DNA of 64,000 nucleotides from Opitutaceae bacterium (GCA_015075305.1 JABTUS010000001.1:981971-1045970), one strand, 5' to 3'; counted from the stretch's first letter, positions 9,488 to 18,470 are shown. The notes: a model not told the origin generated them from the sequence alone. A program made the numbers and translations.

Positions 9488-9685
9488 GGCACGCTCCGCT
9501 CCGTCGTGACCGGTTCGACCGCTCGATGTCGTGATTTCGATTCTCACACCCTGAAATCTCCCGCCATGCTCCAACCGCGCTACCTCCGGCGCCGCACCGC
9601 GATGCGCGTCCCCTGGGCATGACAAAGCATGCCCCTCCAACGGAACTTCAACCAATATTGGAGGGGCACGCTCCGTCGTGACCGG
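9488..9685. repeat. MITE-like repeat, family 1 (one unit plus a half unit)
   Basis: The gap from 9440 to 9718 holds a unit bounded by GCTCCGTCGTGACCGG (left, 9488 onward, degenerate) and GGGCATGACAAAGCATGCCC then CTCCAA (right, to 9640). A second left-hand end, GAGGGGCACGCTCCGTCGTG, is at 9660-9679. The same ends recur at 15534-15688, 18202-18277 and 45196-45363. Nothing coding was recognised in it. Confidence 0.75.
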
Positions 9686-9718
9686 CTTGTTCTCCGGCGC
9701 GCCCGTCCCAACCGGATT

Positions 9719-11566
9719 TCAACGCCCGATGTCGCCAAGGAAGTCATCCATTTTCGCGTATCGCTCCAGCAGCGATCTCGCCGCCCGGCATCGCTCGATG
9801 GACGCCAGACCCGTGTGCTCCGCAAGGAAGATGATGTAGGCCGCGACATTGCGCGCATAGTTCAGCCGGCCCTCTTCGCTGATTGAATAAAAGCGCGCCC
9901 GCTGGCGGTAACCCGCGGACGAATGATCGCCAAGCGCGCTCTTTTCCGCACGCCCCTCGGCTGCAAGCACGAACAGGAAATTGTACTCAAACCAAAACAT
10001 GTGCTCAGGGCTCGGAGCCAGTTTCTCCAGCGCCGCACGTGTCGCCGTCTGATTTGTGAAGGGTTCGGAATCCCCCGCTCCCGACTTCAGCAGCGCATCC
10101 GTGATGAAGCTTCGCGCCATCTTCCGCTCGGTCGCATCGGCGCTGAACGCCCCCAGAAGCGCGAGCTCAACCGTAAAGCGATACCAGTCGCGCCACAGCG
10201 CCTGATCCGCCGGATCCCGGGATGCAAAAAGCGCGCGTCCCATCTCATAGGTGTAGCGTCCGCTCGTCTTGATCTCAAGATGCCGTCCCGTGACCTCTCC
10301 CATGACGCGGTAGTTTTCAGCGGATTTTCCCGACCCAGAATGGAATCCGATGCTCGCTCCAAACTGACGACACACCCGCCATTGCTTCTCGATGAGACCG
10401 CGCAGCGCCGCATTGTCTGGATACGGCATGTTTTTCTGGAAACCAAACGCCGGAGCCACGAAGTGAATCTTCATGCCCATCACCTCGCACAGCGCGAGCA
10501 TGATGGCTGTTGTCTCCGGCGTCGTGAGTCCCGGAAGTTCATCGATCGACAGTTCACGGAGATACGCACGCCCTGCCCGCGTCGCAAATGCCGCCGCGCG
10601 CGCCGCTGCATACTTTTCATCGCGGCGCTTCATCTTCTGCAGCGAGGGCCAGACCGTCGCAAGGAGGGTTGAAAACGCATCATCGTCCAGGATGACTCCG
10701 GCTGCAGCAACGCGCGTCCTGACCGCCGCGATCAACGCCGCATCGATCGACTTCACATCCGCGGGCTGCTTTCGCGCAAGCTCGGGCGAGAGATCGAAGG
10801 TGATGTAGCTGGCCAGCAGACATCCCCCCACGAGCTGATCTTCACGCGCATCGAACTTTCCGCCAATCGGCTGGTGATCCGCATTGAAGCTCCAGGCAAT
10901 CTTCAAGTGATGAAATCCATGCTTCAGCTTCGACAGCACGGAGCCATGGCTCATGCCCTCCACACTCTGTCCCTGGTGCCCTTCCGGGACGTTCGTTCCA
11001 ATGAATGGAAACGGCACAGTGTCCAGCCCGCCTGCAAGCATGGCGTCGACGTCGAAAACCAGCTCGCGCGGGATGGAGTTCTGATTTGCCGTCACTCCAA
11101 TGTCCAGCGCACTCATGGCCCACTCCACCGCCGGCCAGTGCAGCGTCGTGAATCGCGCCCCTATTCCCAGTGTCGACTGCCCAAGCCGCTCGGTTGCCGT
11201 CGGAAAAATCGTCGAGTCGGCATCGTGCGTCTGCACCAGATTCTTCAACCGGAGAAGGTTCTCCCAGGTCGCGGGAAAATAGCGCGCACTCCCAATGTTC
11301 CGCCCATCCTCAAGTCCGGCTGACACCGCGCGCGCCTCCGCAGGGCTGAACTTCCAAGCGCAGTCTCCGGTCGATCCATCCTCAACCAGACACCACTGCC
11401 CCTCGGCTGTTGCAAAGCTGCTCTTCGGCCAGTTCCGAACCGACAGGTGATTCCCTGAAATCGCCGCCGCCAGCGCCGGCCAGTCCAGACAGAAGTCAGG
11501 GCTCACGCACGGGTTCGTGCTGATGCGGAGGGAGTTTTGGACAAGGAAACGGTTGATCGATCGCAT
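9719..11566 (-). CDS. UxaE-like (tagaturonate epimerase family) protein
   Basis: A 615-residue protein with the family segment FGASIGFHSGSGK followed by VTGRHLEIKTSGRYTYEMG, which matches the HSGSDK...HVKTAGTSYLEA region of Thermotoga-type D-tagaturonate 3-epimerase UxaE as I recall it. UxaE interconverts D-tagaturonate and D-fructuronate during galacturonate/glucuronate breakdown and is metal-dependent. This protein is longer than the roughly 480-residue Thermotoga enzyme, and the extra length is mainly in the N-terminal half, so substrate and reaction may differ. It is transcribed alone, with repeats downstream. A uronate role would fit the lyase-like genes at 30036-34108. Confidence 0.58.
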   Translation of the reverse strand: MRSINRFLVQNSLRISTNPCVSPDFCLDWPALAAAISGNHLSVRNWPKSSFATAEGQWCLVEDGSTGDCAWKFSPAEARAVSAGLEDGRNIGSARYFPATWENLLRLKNLVQTHDADSTIFPTATERLGQSTLGIGARFTTLHWPAVEWAMSALDIGVTANQNSIPRELVFDVDAMLAGGLDTVPFPFIGTNVPEGHQGQSVEGMSHGSVLSKLKHGFHHLKIAWSFNADHQPIGGKFDAREDQLVGGCLLASYITFDLSPELARKQPADVKSIDAALIAAVRTRVAAAGVILDDDAFSTLLATVWPSLQKMKRRDEKYAAARAAAFATRAGRAYLRELSIDELPGLTTPETTAIMLALCEVMGMKIHFVAPAFGFQKNMPYPDNAALRGLIEKQWRVCRQFGASIGFHSGSGKSAENYRVMGEVTGRHLEIKTSGRYTYEMGRALFASRDPADQALWRDWYRFTVELALLGAFSADATERKMARSFITDALLKSGAGDSEPFTNQTATRAALEKLAPSPEHMFWFEYNFLFVLAAEGRAEKSALGDHSSAGYRQRARFYSISEEGRLNYARNVAAYIIFLAEHTGLASIERCRAARSLLERYAKMDDFLGDIGR

Positions 11567-11631
11567 GGTGGCGGTGGTTGGTATCGCTGGAGGAGACCCA
11601 ACCTACCCGGGGCGAACATGCGAGTGAAGCC

Positions 11632-11662
11632 AAAGAAAAGCCGGACCACACAAGGGTCCGGC
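11632..11662 (-). terminator. Rho-independent terminator after the lipoprotein gene
   Basis: On the minus strand a GCCGGACC stem (bases 11662-11655) pairs with GGTCCGGC (11647-11640) around a seven-base loop and is followed directly by TTTTCTTT (11639-11632). It sits about 36 bases beyond the stop of the gene ending at 11698. It is the best-formed intrinsic terminator in the window. Confidence 0.8.
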
Positions 11663-11697
11663 GAAGGATTGCACGAAGGCGTGACTTTTCGATCCGG

Positions 11698-12132
11698 CTA
11701 GTGCTCCTGCTGGATCTCAATGACCTTGTTGTCCGAGAAAACCACGCGAAAACGCTCACGCGTGCGGCGACTCGGGAAATTCAGGTAATAGGGATACATG
11801 GGATCCGCGTAGCAATAGTATCGATGATACCAGCCGCGGTAGAGGAATGCGCCGTCCATGCCCTCATAGGTCGTGTAGCTCCAGATTTCCTTGGTGCCCG
11901 ATGCATCCGTGCGCGTGATCAATCTGTCCGGCTCACCGAGCGCAAGCTGGACCGCCTCCTTGTCAAAACCGAGCGCGACCTGCCCTTTCTTGATCAGGTC
12001 CTGCTGCTGCGGCGTCAGTCGTGAGAAAGCAGCCGGGTTCTTGTCTATGCGGCTCTGCGGGGTTGAGCACCCCGCCGCGAAAAGCACCAAAAGCATCGGT
12101 GCAAGCAACAGACGGAGATGAAACGATTTCAT
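11698..12132 (-). CDS. BamE/SmpA-like outer-membrane lipoprotein
   Basis: A 144-residue protein with a lipoprotein signal (lipobox LFAAGC, Cys22). The mature part begins with a motif shared with the neighbouring protein (12239-12658): SRIDKNPAAF, then LIKKGQVALGFDKEAVQLALGEPDR, TRTDASGTKEIWSY. The 'GF..E.V..ALG.PD' pattern is that of SmpA/OmlA/BamE-like folds used in envelope assembly or inhibitor binding. The start at 12132 is chosen because it opens the signal peptide; an upstream in-frame extension has no signal. The YHRYYCYADPMYPYYLNF stretch is very aromatic. A clear terminator follows. The exact partner is unknown. Confidence 0.75.
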   Translation of the reverse strand: MKSFHLRLLLAPMLLVLFAAGCSTPQSRIDKNPAAFSRLTPQQQDLIKKGQVALGFDKEAVQLALGEPDRLITRTDASGTKEIWSYTTYEGMDGAFLYRGWYHRYYCYADPMYPYYLNFPSRRTRERFRVVFSDNKVIEIQQEH

Positions 12133-12238
12133 GATGAATCTGTGGGTTGAATGTAATGGTTGAAGTATTTCTGAAACATATGACGTCCCGCACCGCCTCT
12201 CGGTTCCATACCCCAGCCTCGTTCTGCCGCTCATGCCT

Positions 12239-12658
12239 CTACTTGGCGTGTTGTTCGACCGAGACCACGCGATCGGCACTGAATATGATGCGCATCCTCG
12301 GTTCATCCGACCGGTCCCCCGTGCCAACCCCCACGCCCACACCCACCCCGCCGCTGCCACCACCCACGCCGACACCGAGTCCAAACTTCGGTCCCTTGTC
12401 ATGGTAACTCCACACTTCCTGGCTGCCCTCCGCCGTGGTGCGCGTGGCCACGCCGGTTGGATCGCCCAGGGCCATGCGCACTTGCTCGCGGGTGAACCCC
12501 ACCGCAACCTTTCCATTGCGGATCAAAGCCTGGTCCTCCCTCGAGGAACCGGCATATGTCGAGGGATCCCGGTCCATGCGATCCTGCACGGACGAACACG
12601 CGCTCAGCCCAAGCGCAAGACCTGAAGCACCCGCAACGATCAGAGTTTGTAAGTTCAT
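12239..12658 (-). CDS. BamE/SmpA-like lipoprotein with Gly-Val repeat tract
   Basis: A 139-residue lipoprotein (signal ending LGLSAC, Cys21). It is a paralogue of the next gene downstream (11698-12132): both have DR/DK..P, LI..G.V..GF..E.V..ALG.P, TRT...G..E.WSY. It differs by a flexible tract of alternating Gly and Val (about residues 91-113), encoded by a simple CCCACx repeat on the plus strand, before the final RMRIIFSADRVVSVEQ strand. The two genes are about 106 bases apart, consistent with tandem duplication. Envelope function is likely; the partner is unknown. Confidence 0.72.
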   Translation of the reverse strand: MNLQTLIVAGASGLALGLSACSSVQDRMDRDPSTYAGSSREDQALIRNGKVAVGFTREQVRMALGDPTGVATRTTAEGSQEVWSYHDKGPKFGLGVGVGGGSGGVGVGVGVGTGDRSDEPRMRIIFSADRVVSVEQHAK

Positions 12659-12765
12659 GGAAGTTTGTCTTTGCCGGTCACGGAAATGACACCGACGATG
12701 TCGTCAACCTACCGCGAACACGGCAGGCTGCAACTCCTCGAGTCCATACCTGTATTCCGATCCAA

Positions 12766-13209
12766 ATGAAACCATTTACCATTGCCATAGGCTCTGATCA
12801 CGCGGGTTTCCGCTACAAGGAGTCCATCAAGGCCATGCTTCTCACGGCCGGCCACACCGTGCGTGACCTCGGCACCTACTCCGACGCAAGTTGTGACTAC
12901 CCCGACTTCATTCGACCCGTGGCGGAAGCCGTTGCCCGGGGTGATGTCGAACGTGGCATCGTCCTCGGCGGTTCCGGAAATGGCGAAGCCATCGTGGCCA
13001 ATCGCGTCCGGGGCGTTCGCTGCGGCCTCTGCTGGAATGAACAGGTCGCCATCTGGAGCCGCTCCCATAACGATGCAAACTGCCTATCCCTCGGCGAGCG
13101 CACCATTTCCGAGGAAATGGCTCATAAGATTGTAAATATTTGGCTGACAACGGAATTTGAGGGAGGCCGCCACCTGGCTCGCATCCGGAAGATCGACACC
13201 ATTCCTTGA
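12766..13209 (+). CDS. rpiB: Ribose-5-phosphate isomerase B (RpiB)
   Basis: A 147-residue RpiB/LacAB-family isomerase interconverting ribose 5-phosphate and ribulose 5-phosphate in the pentose phosphate pathway. The N-terminal IAIGSDHAGFRYKE holds the Asp11-His12 pair, and GIVLGGSGNGEAIVANRV holds the active-site loop. As in the mycobacterial enzyme, the loop carries Glu (residue 74) where Escherichia coli RpiB relies on a cysteine in the GTGIGM loop, so catalysis should follow the carboxylate mechanism. A longer in-frame start exists, but the ATG at 12766 gives the family N-terminus. Divergent from the lipoprotein genes. Confidence 0.93.
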   Translation: MKPFTIAIGSDHAGFRYKESIKAMLLTAGHTVRDLGTYSDASCDYPDFIRPVAEAVARGDVERGIVLGGSGNGEAIVANRVRGVRCGLCWNEQVAIWSRSHNDANCLSLGERTISEEMAHKIVNIWLTTEFEGGRHLARIRKIDTIP

Positions 13210-13300
13210 GCGCGCCTCCGTCGACTTCCGGATTGCCTCCGATTTGCGCCGTTCGGTAGGGTCGCGCAGGCATCATTTTTCATTAACGAACCCCCAACTC

Positions 13301-15499
13301 ATGGCTCACACATCACACACCTGGAGATTCTTCCGCATCGGAGGATTGGATCAAGTCGCAGTGGAAACCGGTGAAGATCTGCTTCACCTCAAGGATCTGG
13401 ACCAGAAACTCTGGGTTGCCCTGAGCTGTCCGGTAAAAGGTTTGGAAGTCGACGAAAAGACGTTGGCCTTGATCGATACCGACAACGACGGACGCGTGCG
13501 CGTGCCGGAACTCCTCGGTGCCATCGATTGGGCGGCCAAGGTGCTGCGCGACACCGGAGATCTCCTGAAGGATAATGAAACCCTGCCCCTCACGGCCTTC
13601 AACAATGATACCGATGAAGGCAAGGCGGTCATCTCGGCAGCAAAGGAAATGCTGGCAGGCCTCGGCGAATCGAGCGCATCGGGTATCTCACTGGCTCAGG
13701 CATCCAGCATCGCCAAGGTTCTCGCCGCCACGAAGTTCAATGGCGACGGCGTCATCACGGCCGCGTCCGCCGAAGACGATGCGACCAAGACGCTCATTGC
13801 CGACATTGTAGCAACGCAGGGAGGAGTTCCCGATCGATCCGGTTCCCAAGGTGTGAACCAGGGCCAAATCGATGCCTTCTACGCCGATCTGGCCGCCTTC
13901 GCCGCCTGGAGCGAAAAGGGTGTCACTTCAGAAATTCTGACGCTCGGCCCGGGAACCGCCGCAGCCAGCGCCGCGGTCAAGGCGGTGCGAACCAAGGTCG
14001 ACGACTACTTCTCGCGGACGCGCATGGCTTCTTTCGACAGTCGAGCCCTCGCCGCGCTCAACCGTTCGGAATCCGAATATCTCGCTCTCGCTGCCAAGGA
14101 CCTCTCGATCACTGCAGACGAAATCGCCGGGTTTCCTCTGGCTCGAATTGAGGCCGGCAAACCCCTGCCCTTGGTCGACGGCGTAAACCCGGCCTGGGCG
14201 GGAGCCATCGCCGCATTGCTCAAGGACGCCGTGACACCCGCTTTCGGCAGCGCCAAGACCAGCCTGACTGAAGCGGACTGGGCGGCACTCAAGGCGAGGG
14301 TTGCACCCTACGATGCCCATTCCGCCGCCAAGGGCGGCGCCTCCGTGGAGAAACTAGGGCTCGACCGCGTCAAGGCACTGATCGCCGCCAATCAAAAGGA
14401 TGCCCTGGGCAGGCTGATCGCGGCGGACTTGGCACTTGCCGACGAATTTGCCGCGGCAGCCAATCTCGAAAAGATCCTGTATCTTGCGCGCGACTTCCGG
14501 ACCATTGTTCGGAACTTCGTCAATTTCACCGACTTCTACTCACCCAATCGCTCCGCCGTATTTCAGGCGGGCACGCTCTACCTCGACAGCCGCAGCACCG
14601 AATTCTGCGTGCGGGTGGACGGACCCAGCGCCCTCGCCGCCATGAGCAAGGCCTACATCGCCTACTGTGATCTCAAACGTCCGGGCGAGACCATGAAGAT
14701 CGCGGCCTGTTTCACCCAAGGTGACAGTGACTATCTCTTTGTCGGTCGAAACGGCCTGTTCTACGACCGCAAGGGCCGCGACTGGGACGCCACCATCACC
14801 AGCATCGTCGACAACCCCATCAGCATCCGCCAGGCGTTCTTTTCGCCCTACAAGAAGTTTCTCCGCATGATTGAGGAGCAGGTGGCGAAACGCGCGGCGG
14901 CGGCCGATGCCGCGTCGAACGCCAAGCTCGCCGCCGCGGCGGACAAGGCTGCCAATGCCGACAAGGCGGCGACCAAGCCTGCGGAGCCTCCAAAAAAGAT
15001 GGATATCGGCGCCGTGGCAGCGATCGGCGTGGCCGTGACCGGCGCCGTCAGCGTGCTGACGCTGATCATCGGCTACATCTTTGGCATGAAAGCCTGGCAG
15101 TACCCCCTGGCGTTCCTCGGCATCATCCTGATTATCTCAGGCCCCGCCATGCTCATCGCCTGGCTCAAGCTCCGCCAGCGCACGCTCGGCCCCATTCTCG
15201 AAGGCAATGGCTGGGCGATCAACGGACGCGTGAAAATCAATATCCCCTTCGGCACGAAGCTTACCGAACGCGCTGTCCTGCCATCGAATTCCACACGTTC
15301 GCTTGATGACCCTTACCAGGACAAGAAAGCCGCGGGTCGCCGCCGGTTCTTCATCTTCCTCCTGGTTCTGATTGTCGCAGGTATTGCGGTTGTCTGCTGG
15401 CACCGCCGCCGCCATGGCCATTACTTCTGGCAGAAGCCCGCAGTCGCAGCCCCCGCGGAGCCGGCACCTCCCGCACCTCCGCCCGAGGCCAAACCCTAG
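13301..15499 (+). CDS. EF-hand-containing multi-TM protein of unknown function
   Basis: A 732-residue protein starting MAHTSHTWRFFRIGGLDQV. Two calcium-loop-like motifs are visible: DTDNDGRVRVPEL (about residues 60-72) and FNGDGVITAASAED (about 146-159). The middle is helix-rich without recognised catalytic residues. An Ala/Lys coiled segment (about 525-565) precedes three hydrophobic helices: about 568-592, 600-620 and 680-700. The tail after the last helix is Pro/Ala-rich. The N-terminal part is probably cytoplasmic because no signal peptide is present. Similar proteins occur in verrucomicrobia as uncharacterised 'EF-hand domain' proteins. The function is unknown. Confidence 0.7.
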   Translation: MAHTSHTWRFFRIGGLDQVAVETGEDLLHLKDLDQKLWVALSCPVKGLEVDEKTLALIDTDNDGRVRVPELLGAIDWAAKVLRDTGDLLKDNETLPLTAFNNDTDEGKAVISAAKEMLAGLGESSASGISLAQASSIAKVLAATKFNGDGVITAASAEDDATKTLIADIVATQGGVPDRSGSQGVNQGQIDAFYADLAAFAAWSEKGVTSEILTLGPGTAAASAAVKAVRTKVDDYFSRTRMASFDSRALAALNRSESEYLALAAKDLSITADEIAGFPLARIEAGKPLPLVDGVNPAWAGAIAALLKDAVTPAFGSAKTSLTEADWAALKARVAPYDAHSAAKGGASVEKLGLDRVKALIAANQKDALGRLIAADLALADEFAAAANLEKILYLARDFRTIVRNFVNFTDFYSPNRSAVFQAGTLYLDSRSTEFCVRVDGPSALAAMSKAYIAYCDLKRPGETMKIAACFTQGDSDYLFVGRNGLFYDRKGRDWDATITSIVDNPISIRQAFFSPYKKFLRMIEEQVAKRAAAADAASNAKLAAAADKAANADKAATKPAEPPKKMDIGAVAAIGVAVTGAVSVLTLIIGYIFGMKAWQYPLAFLGIILIISGPAMLIAWLKLRQRTLGPILEGNGWAINGRVKINIPFGTKLTERAVLPSNSTRSLDDPYQDKKAAGRRRFFIFLLVLIVAGIAVVCWHRRRHGHYFWQKPAVAAPAEPAPPAPPPEAKP

Positions 15500-15533
15500 G
15501 CGACCCACGCTGAATTGCGGCGTGCCCCCCATG

Positions 15534-15688
15534 TTGGAGGGGCACGCTCCGTCGTGACCGGCTCGACGGTTCGATGCCGCGATCTCAAATCTCAAACCGT
15601 GGATTCTCATGCCACGCACCAACCGCGCTCCATCCGGCGCCCCACTGCGGAGCGCGTCCCCAGGGCATGACAAAGCATGCCCCTCCAA
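15534..15688. repeat. MITE-like repeat, family 1, complete unit
   Basis: A unit of about 155 bases begins TTGGAGGGGCACGCTCCGTC and ends in GGGCATGACAAAGCATGCCC then CTCCAA. The two ends are imperfect inverted copies of each other, about 28 bases long. The interior shares text with the unit at 9488-9640 (CTCAAA..CCGTGGATTCTCATGC; CAACCGCGCT.C.TCCGGCGCC). It has no coding capacity of its own. Confidence 0.8.
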
Positions 15689-15708
15689 CGGAACAAATTT
15701 TCAACTCC

Positions 15709-15860
15709 TCCTTGAGAAGCACGCTTTGTCGTGAGCCATTCGTCCCATTTGGAGAAGCACGCTTTGTCGTGACCGATTCGTCCCATTTGGAGGGGCATGC
15801 TCCGTCGTGACCGATTCGTCCCGTTTGGAGGGGCACGCTCCGTCGTGACCGGCTCGACGG
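15709..15860. repeat. Tandem array of a 38-bp unit from repeat family 1
   Basis: About four end-to-end copies of a 38-bp unit, with core TTTGGAGGGGCAYGCTCCGT then CGTGACCGATTCGTCC, drift stepwise from 'GAGAAGCACGCTTTG' to 'GAGGGGCACGCTCCG'. The unit is the left end of the MITE-like element, so the array appears to come from repeated duplication of one terminus. Copies are adjacent with no unique spacers, so this is not a CRISPR array. Confidence 0.75.
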
Positions 15861-15869
15861 CTCGATGCC

Positions 15870-15976
15870 TGAGCCCCAACGGGGCGCTCCACTTCAGCCC
15901 TGGGCACCGCCCAGGGTTCAAATCACAAGCATCCAATTTGAGCCCTGAAGGGGCGATCCAACCGTCGCCAACACCC
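15870..15976. repeat. Repeat family 2 ('GCCCTGAAGGGGCGA')
   Basis: GAGCCCCAACGGGGCGCTCC and GAGCCCTGAAGGGGCGATCC flank CAGCCCTGGGCACCGCCCAG. Each core is a short self-complementary hairpin. The same family is at 18338-18449 and 21430-21716. It lies just past the end of the topoisomerase gene. Confidence 0.65.
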
Positions 15977-15998
15977 CGGTTTGTATCGCCCACTCAAC

Positions 15999-18131
15999 TC
16001 AGGCGCGCTTCACCTGGCGGATGGGCCAGTGCGTGACAGTCAGGCCTTTCGCCCCACGCTGGCCGACCGAGAGCGGCGACAGATCGAAGTCGAATTCCTT
16101 CACCCGCGCCGAACAGCGTCCACTGAGAGTGACGTGCACCTGCTTCGGCATGGATTCCTCAACCTTGGCCACGTCGAGAAAAACAACCCGCGAGCCCTCG
16201 CTCGGAACGAGGGAGTAGAGCTTTTCGCGCGTGACTCCTCCGACCTGGAATCGCTTGGCAAAAGCCTTTCCACTCTTCTTGTCCTGGTAAAGCATCGTGT
16301 AGAAGCCCGGATCCCCCTCCTTGGGCAGGATCGCCACATGGAGGATCTCCCGTCCCATGAATATTTTGTCCGCAACCCTGGCCACCTTCATCGTGCCATC
16401 CGCCATGAAACAGATCACATCATCGAGAATCGTGCACTCGGCCACGAACTCGTGCTGCCGCCAGTTGAGTCCGATGAAGCCCTCCTCGCGGTTGACATAG
16501 AGGCGCTGATTGGCCGAAACCACCTCCGCAGCGGAGATCTGCTCGATCTCGTCATAGGTCGTGCGGCGCCGGTGCGCCTTGCCGTATTTTTCCTGAAGCT
16601 TCTCGAACCAGGCGATCGCGTAGGGCGTGAGGTGCTTCAAGTGGTGCCTCGTCTCCTTGATCTCCGCCTCGATCCGCTTGATCGCCTCGTCTGCCTGGAA
16701 ACGGTTGTACGCGGAAATTCGCTTGATGCGGATTTCCGTGAGCCGGGCAATATCGTCCTCCGTCACCTCGCGCTTCAGGTTCCGCACGAACGGCTTCAAA
16801 CCCTCGCGAATCTCCTCGAGCACACTCTCCCATGTCTTCGACTTCTCAATGCGGCGGTAGACGCGCTCCTCGATGAAGATGCGCTCGAGCGAATCCCAGT
16901 GCCACTGCTGCTCGAGTTCGCCAAGCCGGATCTCCAGCTCCTGCCTGAGAAGCTGCACGGACTTGTCGACCGAGCGTCGCAAAATTTCGGATACACCGAG
17001 AAAAACCGGCTTGTCCCCGTCGATGACACACGCCGCGGACGAGATGGAGACCTCGCAGTCGGTGAAGACATACAACTGGCGGATCAACTGGTCGGCGTCG
17101 GCGCCCTGCGGCAGATGAACCAGTATCTCCACCTTCTCCGACGTGTTGTCGTCGACGTGCTTGATCTTGATCCTGCCCTTTGCATTTGCCGCGAGGATCG
17201 ATTCGATCAGCGACTCGGTTGTTTGCCCATGGGGCAGCTCGATGATCGCGAGCAGGTACTTCGAGCGGGTTTCTATCCTCGCCCGAACCTTCACCTTTCC
17301 GCCGCGCTCGCCGTCGTTGTACTGCGAGAAATCCGCTATGCCGCCCGTCGGAAAATCAGGATAGATGCGGAATCGCTTCCCCTGGAGATGATTGATGGCC
17401 GCCCGGCAAAGATCGTTGAAATTGTGCGGAAGAATCTTGGTCGAAAGACCCACCGCGATGCCCTCGGCGCCATCGAGCAGCACCAGGGGAAACTTTGCCG
17501 GCAGCGTCACCGGCTCCCTGGCGCGGCCGTCGTAGCTCTGCTGCCAGACCGTCGTCTTCGCATTGAAAACGACATCGCGCGCAAAAGGCGTCAGGCGCGC
17601 CTCGATGTAGCGGGGCGCGGCGGCATCGTCGCCAGTCAGTTGATTGCCGAAATTCCCCTGCGGCTCGATGAGAAAGCCGCGCTGCGCCATGCCCACCAGG
17701 GCCGCCCCGATAGACGCGTCGCCGTGAGGGTGAAAACGCATGCAGGCGCCGACGATGTTGGCGACCTTGTGAAAGCGGCCGTCATCCTGCTCCCAGAATG
17801 TGTGAAGTATGCGGCGCTGCACGGGCTTCAGCCCGTCATCAATGTGCGGGACGGCTCGGTCGAGTATCACATAGCTGGCATACTCCAGAAACCAGTTCTT
17901 GTAGGAACTGGCCAGCGGCCCCTCCGGCGGCCCGCCGGCACCGTCCGCGCCGCCCACAGCGCCCTTCCTGCCCGGAGGCGGCGCCGGTGGCGGGTTTTCT
18001 CCAACTTCGGCTGCAGCCTCCTCAGCGGCGTCAGTGCGGGATGCCACTGGCCCGGGGGAGCCGGATCCGTTCCCTGCATCGAGCGGAAGCTCGGGTTGGT
18101 CGTCGGTGTTCTTCTTCTTGCGCGGAGACAT
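15999..18131 (-). CDS. parC: DNA topoisomerase IV subunit A (ParC-like)
   Basis: A 710-residue type IIA topoisomerase A subunit. After a Pro/Gly/Ala-rich, charged N-terminal extension of about 72 residues comes the breakage-reunion domain: YASYVILDRAVPHIDDGLKPVQRRIL, FHPHGDASIGAALVGMAQ, and AAPRYIEARL with the catalytic Tyr175. The C-terminal half has the coiled-coil arm (about residues 400-510) and a reduced beta-pinwheel region without a GyrA-box, which favours ParC over GyrA. The length and sequence style match ParC of the Bacteroidetes/verrucomicrobial type. The start at 18131 follows the natural MSPRKKKN; an in-frame extension upstream runs into repeats. parE is not in the window. Confidence 0.9.
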   Translation of the reverse strand: MSPRKKKNTDDQPELPLDAGNGSGSPGPVASRTDAAEEAAAEVGENPPPAPPPGRKGAVGGADGAGGPPEGPLASSYKNWFLEYASYVILDRAVPHIDDGLKPVQRRILHTFWEQDDGRFHKVANIVGACMRFHPHGDASIGAALVGMAQRGFLIEPQGNFGNQLTGDDAAAPRYIEARLTPFARDVVFNAKTTVWQQSYDGRAREPVTLPAKFPLVLLDGAEGIAVGLSTKILPHNFNDLCRAAINHLQGKRFRIYPDFPTGGIADFSQYNDGERGGKVKVRARIETRSKYLLAIIELPHGQTTESLIESILAANAKGRIKIKHVDDNTSEKVEILVHLPQGADADQLIRQLYVFTDCEVSISSAACVIDGDKPVFLGVSEILRRSVDKSVQLLRQELEIRLGELEQQWHWDSLERIFIEERVYRRIEKSKTWESVLEEIREGLKPFVRNLKREVTEDDIARLTEIRIKRISAYNRFQADEAIKRIEAEIKETRHHLKHLTPYAIAWFEKLQEKYGKAHRRRTTYDEIEQISAAEVVSANQRLYVNREEGFIGLNWRQHEFVAECTILDDVICFMADGTMKVARVADKIFMGREILHVAILPKEGDPGFYTMLYQDKKSGKAFAKRFQVGGVTREKLYSLVPSEGSRVVFLDVAKVEESMPKQVHVTLSGRCSARVKEFDFDLSPLSVGQRGAKGLTVTHWPIRQVKRA

Positions 18132-18201
18132 GCCTTGAAACGGATAGAAAGCAGGGATCCCGCCCAAGAGGTCAATCCCCGAGCCAATCTCCCGTCCGCT
18201 T

Positions 18202-18277
18202 CCCCAACGCATGACAAAGCATACCCTTCCAACGCAGGGTGCCCCCCCCATTTTGGGGCACGCTCCGTCGTGACCGG
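18202..18277. repeat. Repeat family 1, two ends back to back
   Basis: GCATGACAAAGCATACCCTT (right end) is followed at once by TTTTGGGGCACGCTCCGTCG (left end) with almost no interior. The ends face away from each other, unlike the full units at 15534 and 45196. It lies just upstream of the topoisomerase start on the minus strand. Confidence 0.6.
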
Positions 18278-18337
18278 TTCGAGATTTCGACGGCCCGACC
18301 CGGCGATCTCAAATCCAAACCGTGGTCTTTCACATCG

Positions 18338-18449
18338 GACGCCAACGGCGTCCAAATTTCCGCCCCAACGGGGCACACCACCTCCAGCCCGGGGCGGCGC
18401 CCCGGGACAAGTCCGCAGGCAGGACACGAGACCTGAAGGGGCGACCCAA
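18338..18449. repeat. Repeat family 2 copy between two minus-strand genes
   Basis: GCCAACGGCGTCC, CGCCCCAACGGGGCACACCA, CCCGGGGCGGCGCCCCGGGA and ACCTGAAGGGGCGACCCAAC follow one another. All four can form hairpins. Together with 18202-18277 it fills the gap 18132-18470; no other feature was seen there. Confidence 0.6.
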
Positions 18450-18470
18450 CCCTCACCGCCTCCAAAGCCT

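Noticed and set aside
15709..15860. CRISPR array
   Set aside because: The copies are adjacent with no unique spacers, and no cas gene is near.
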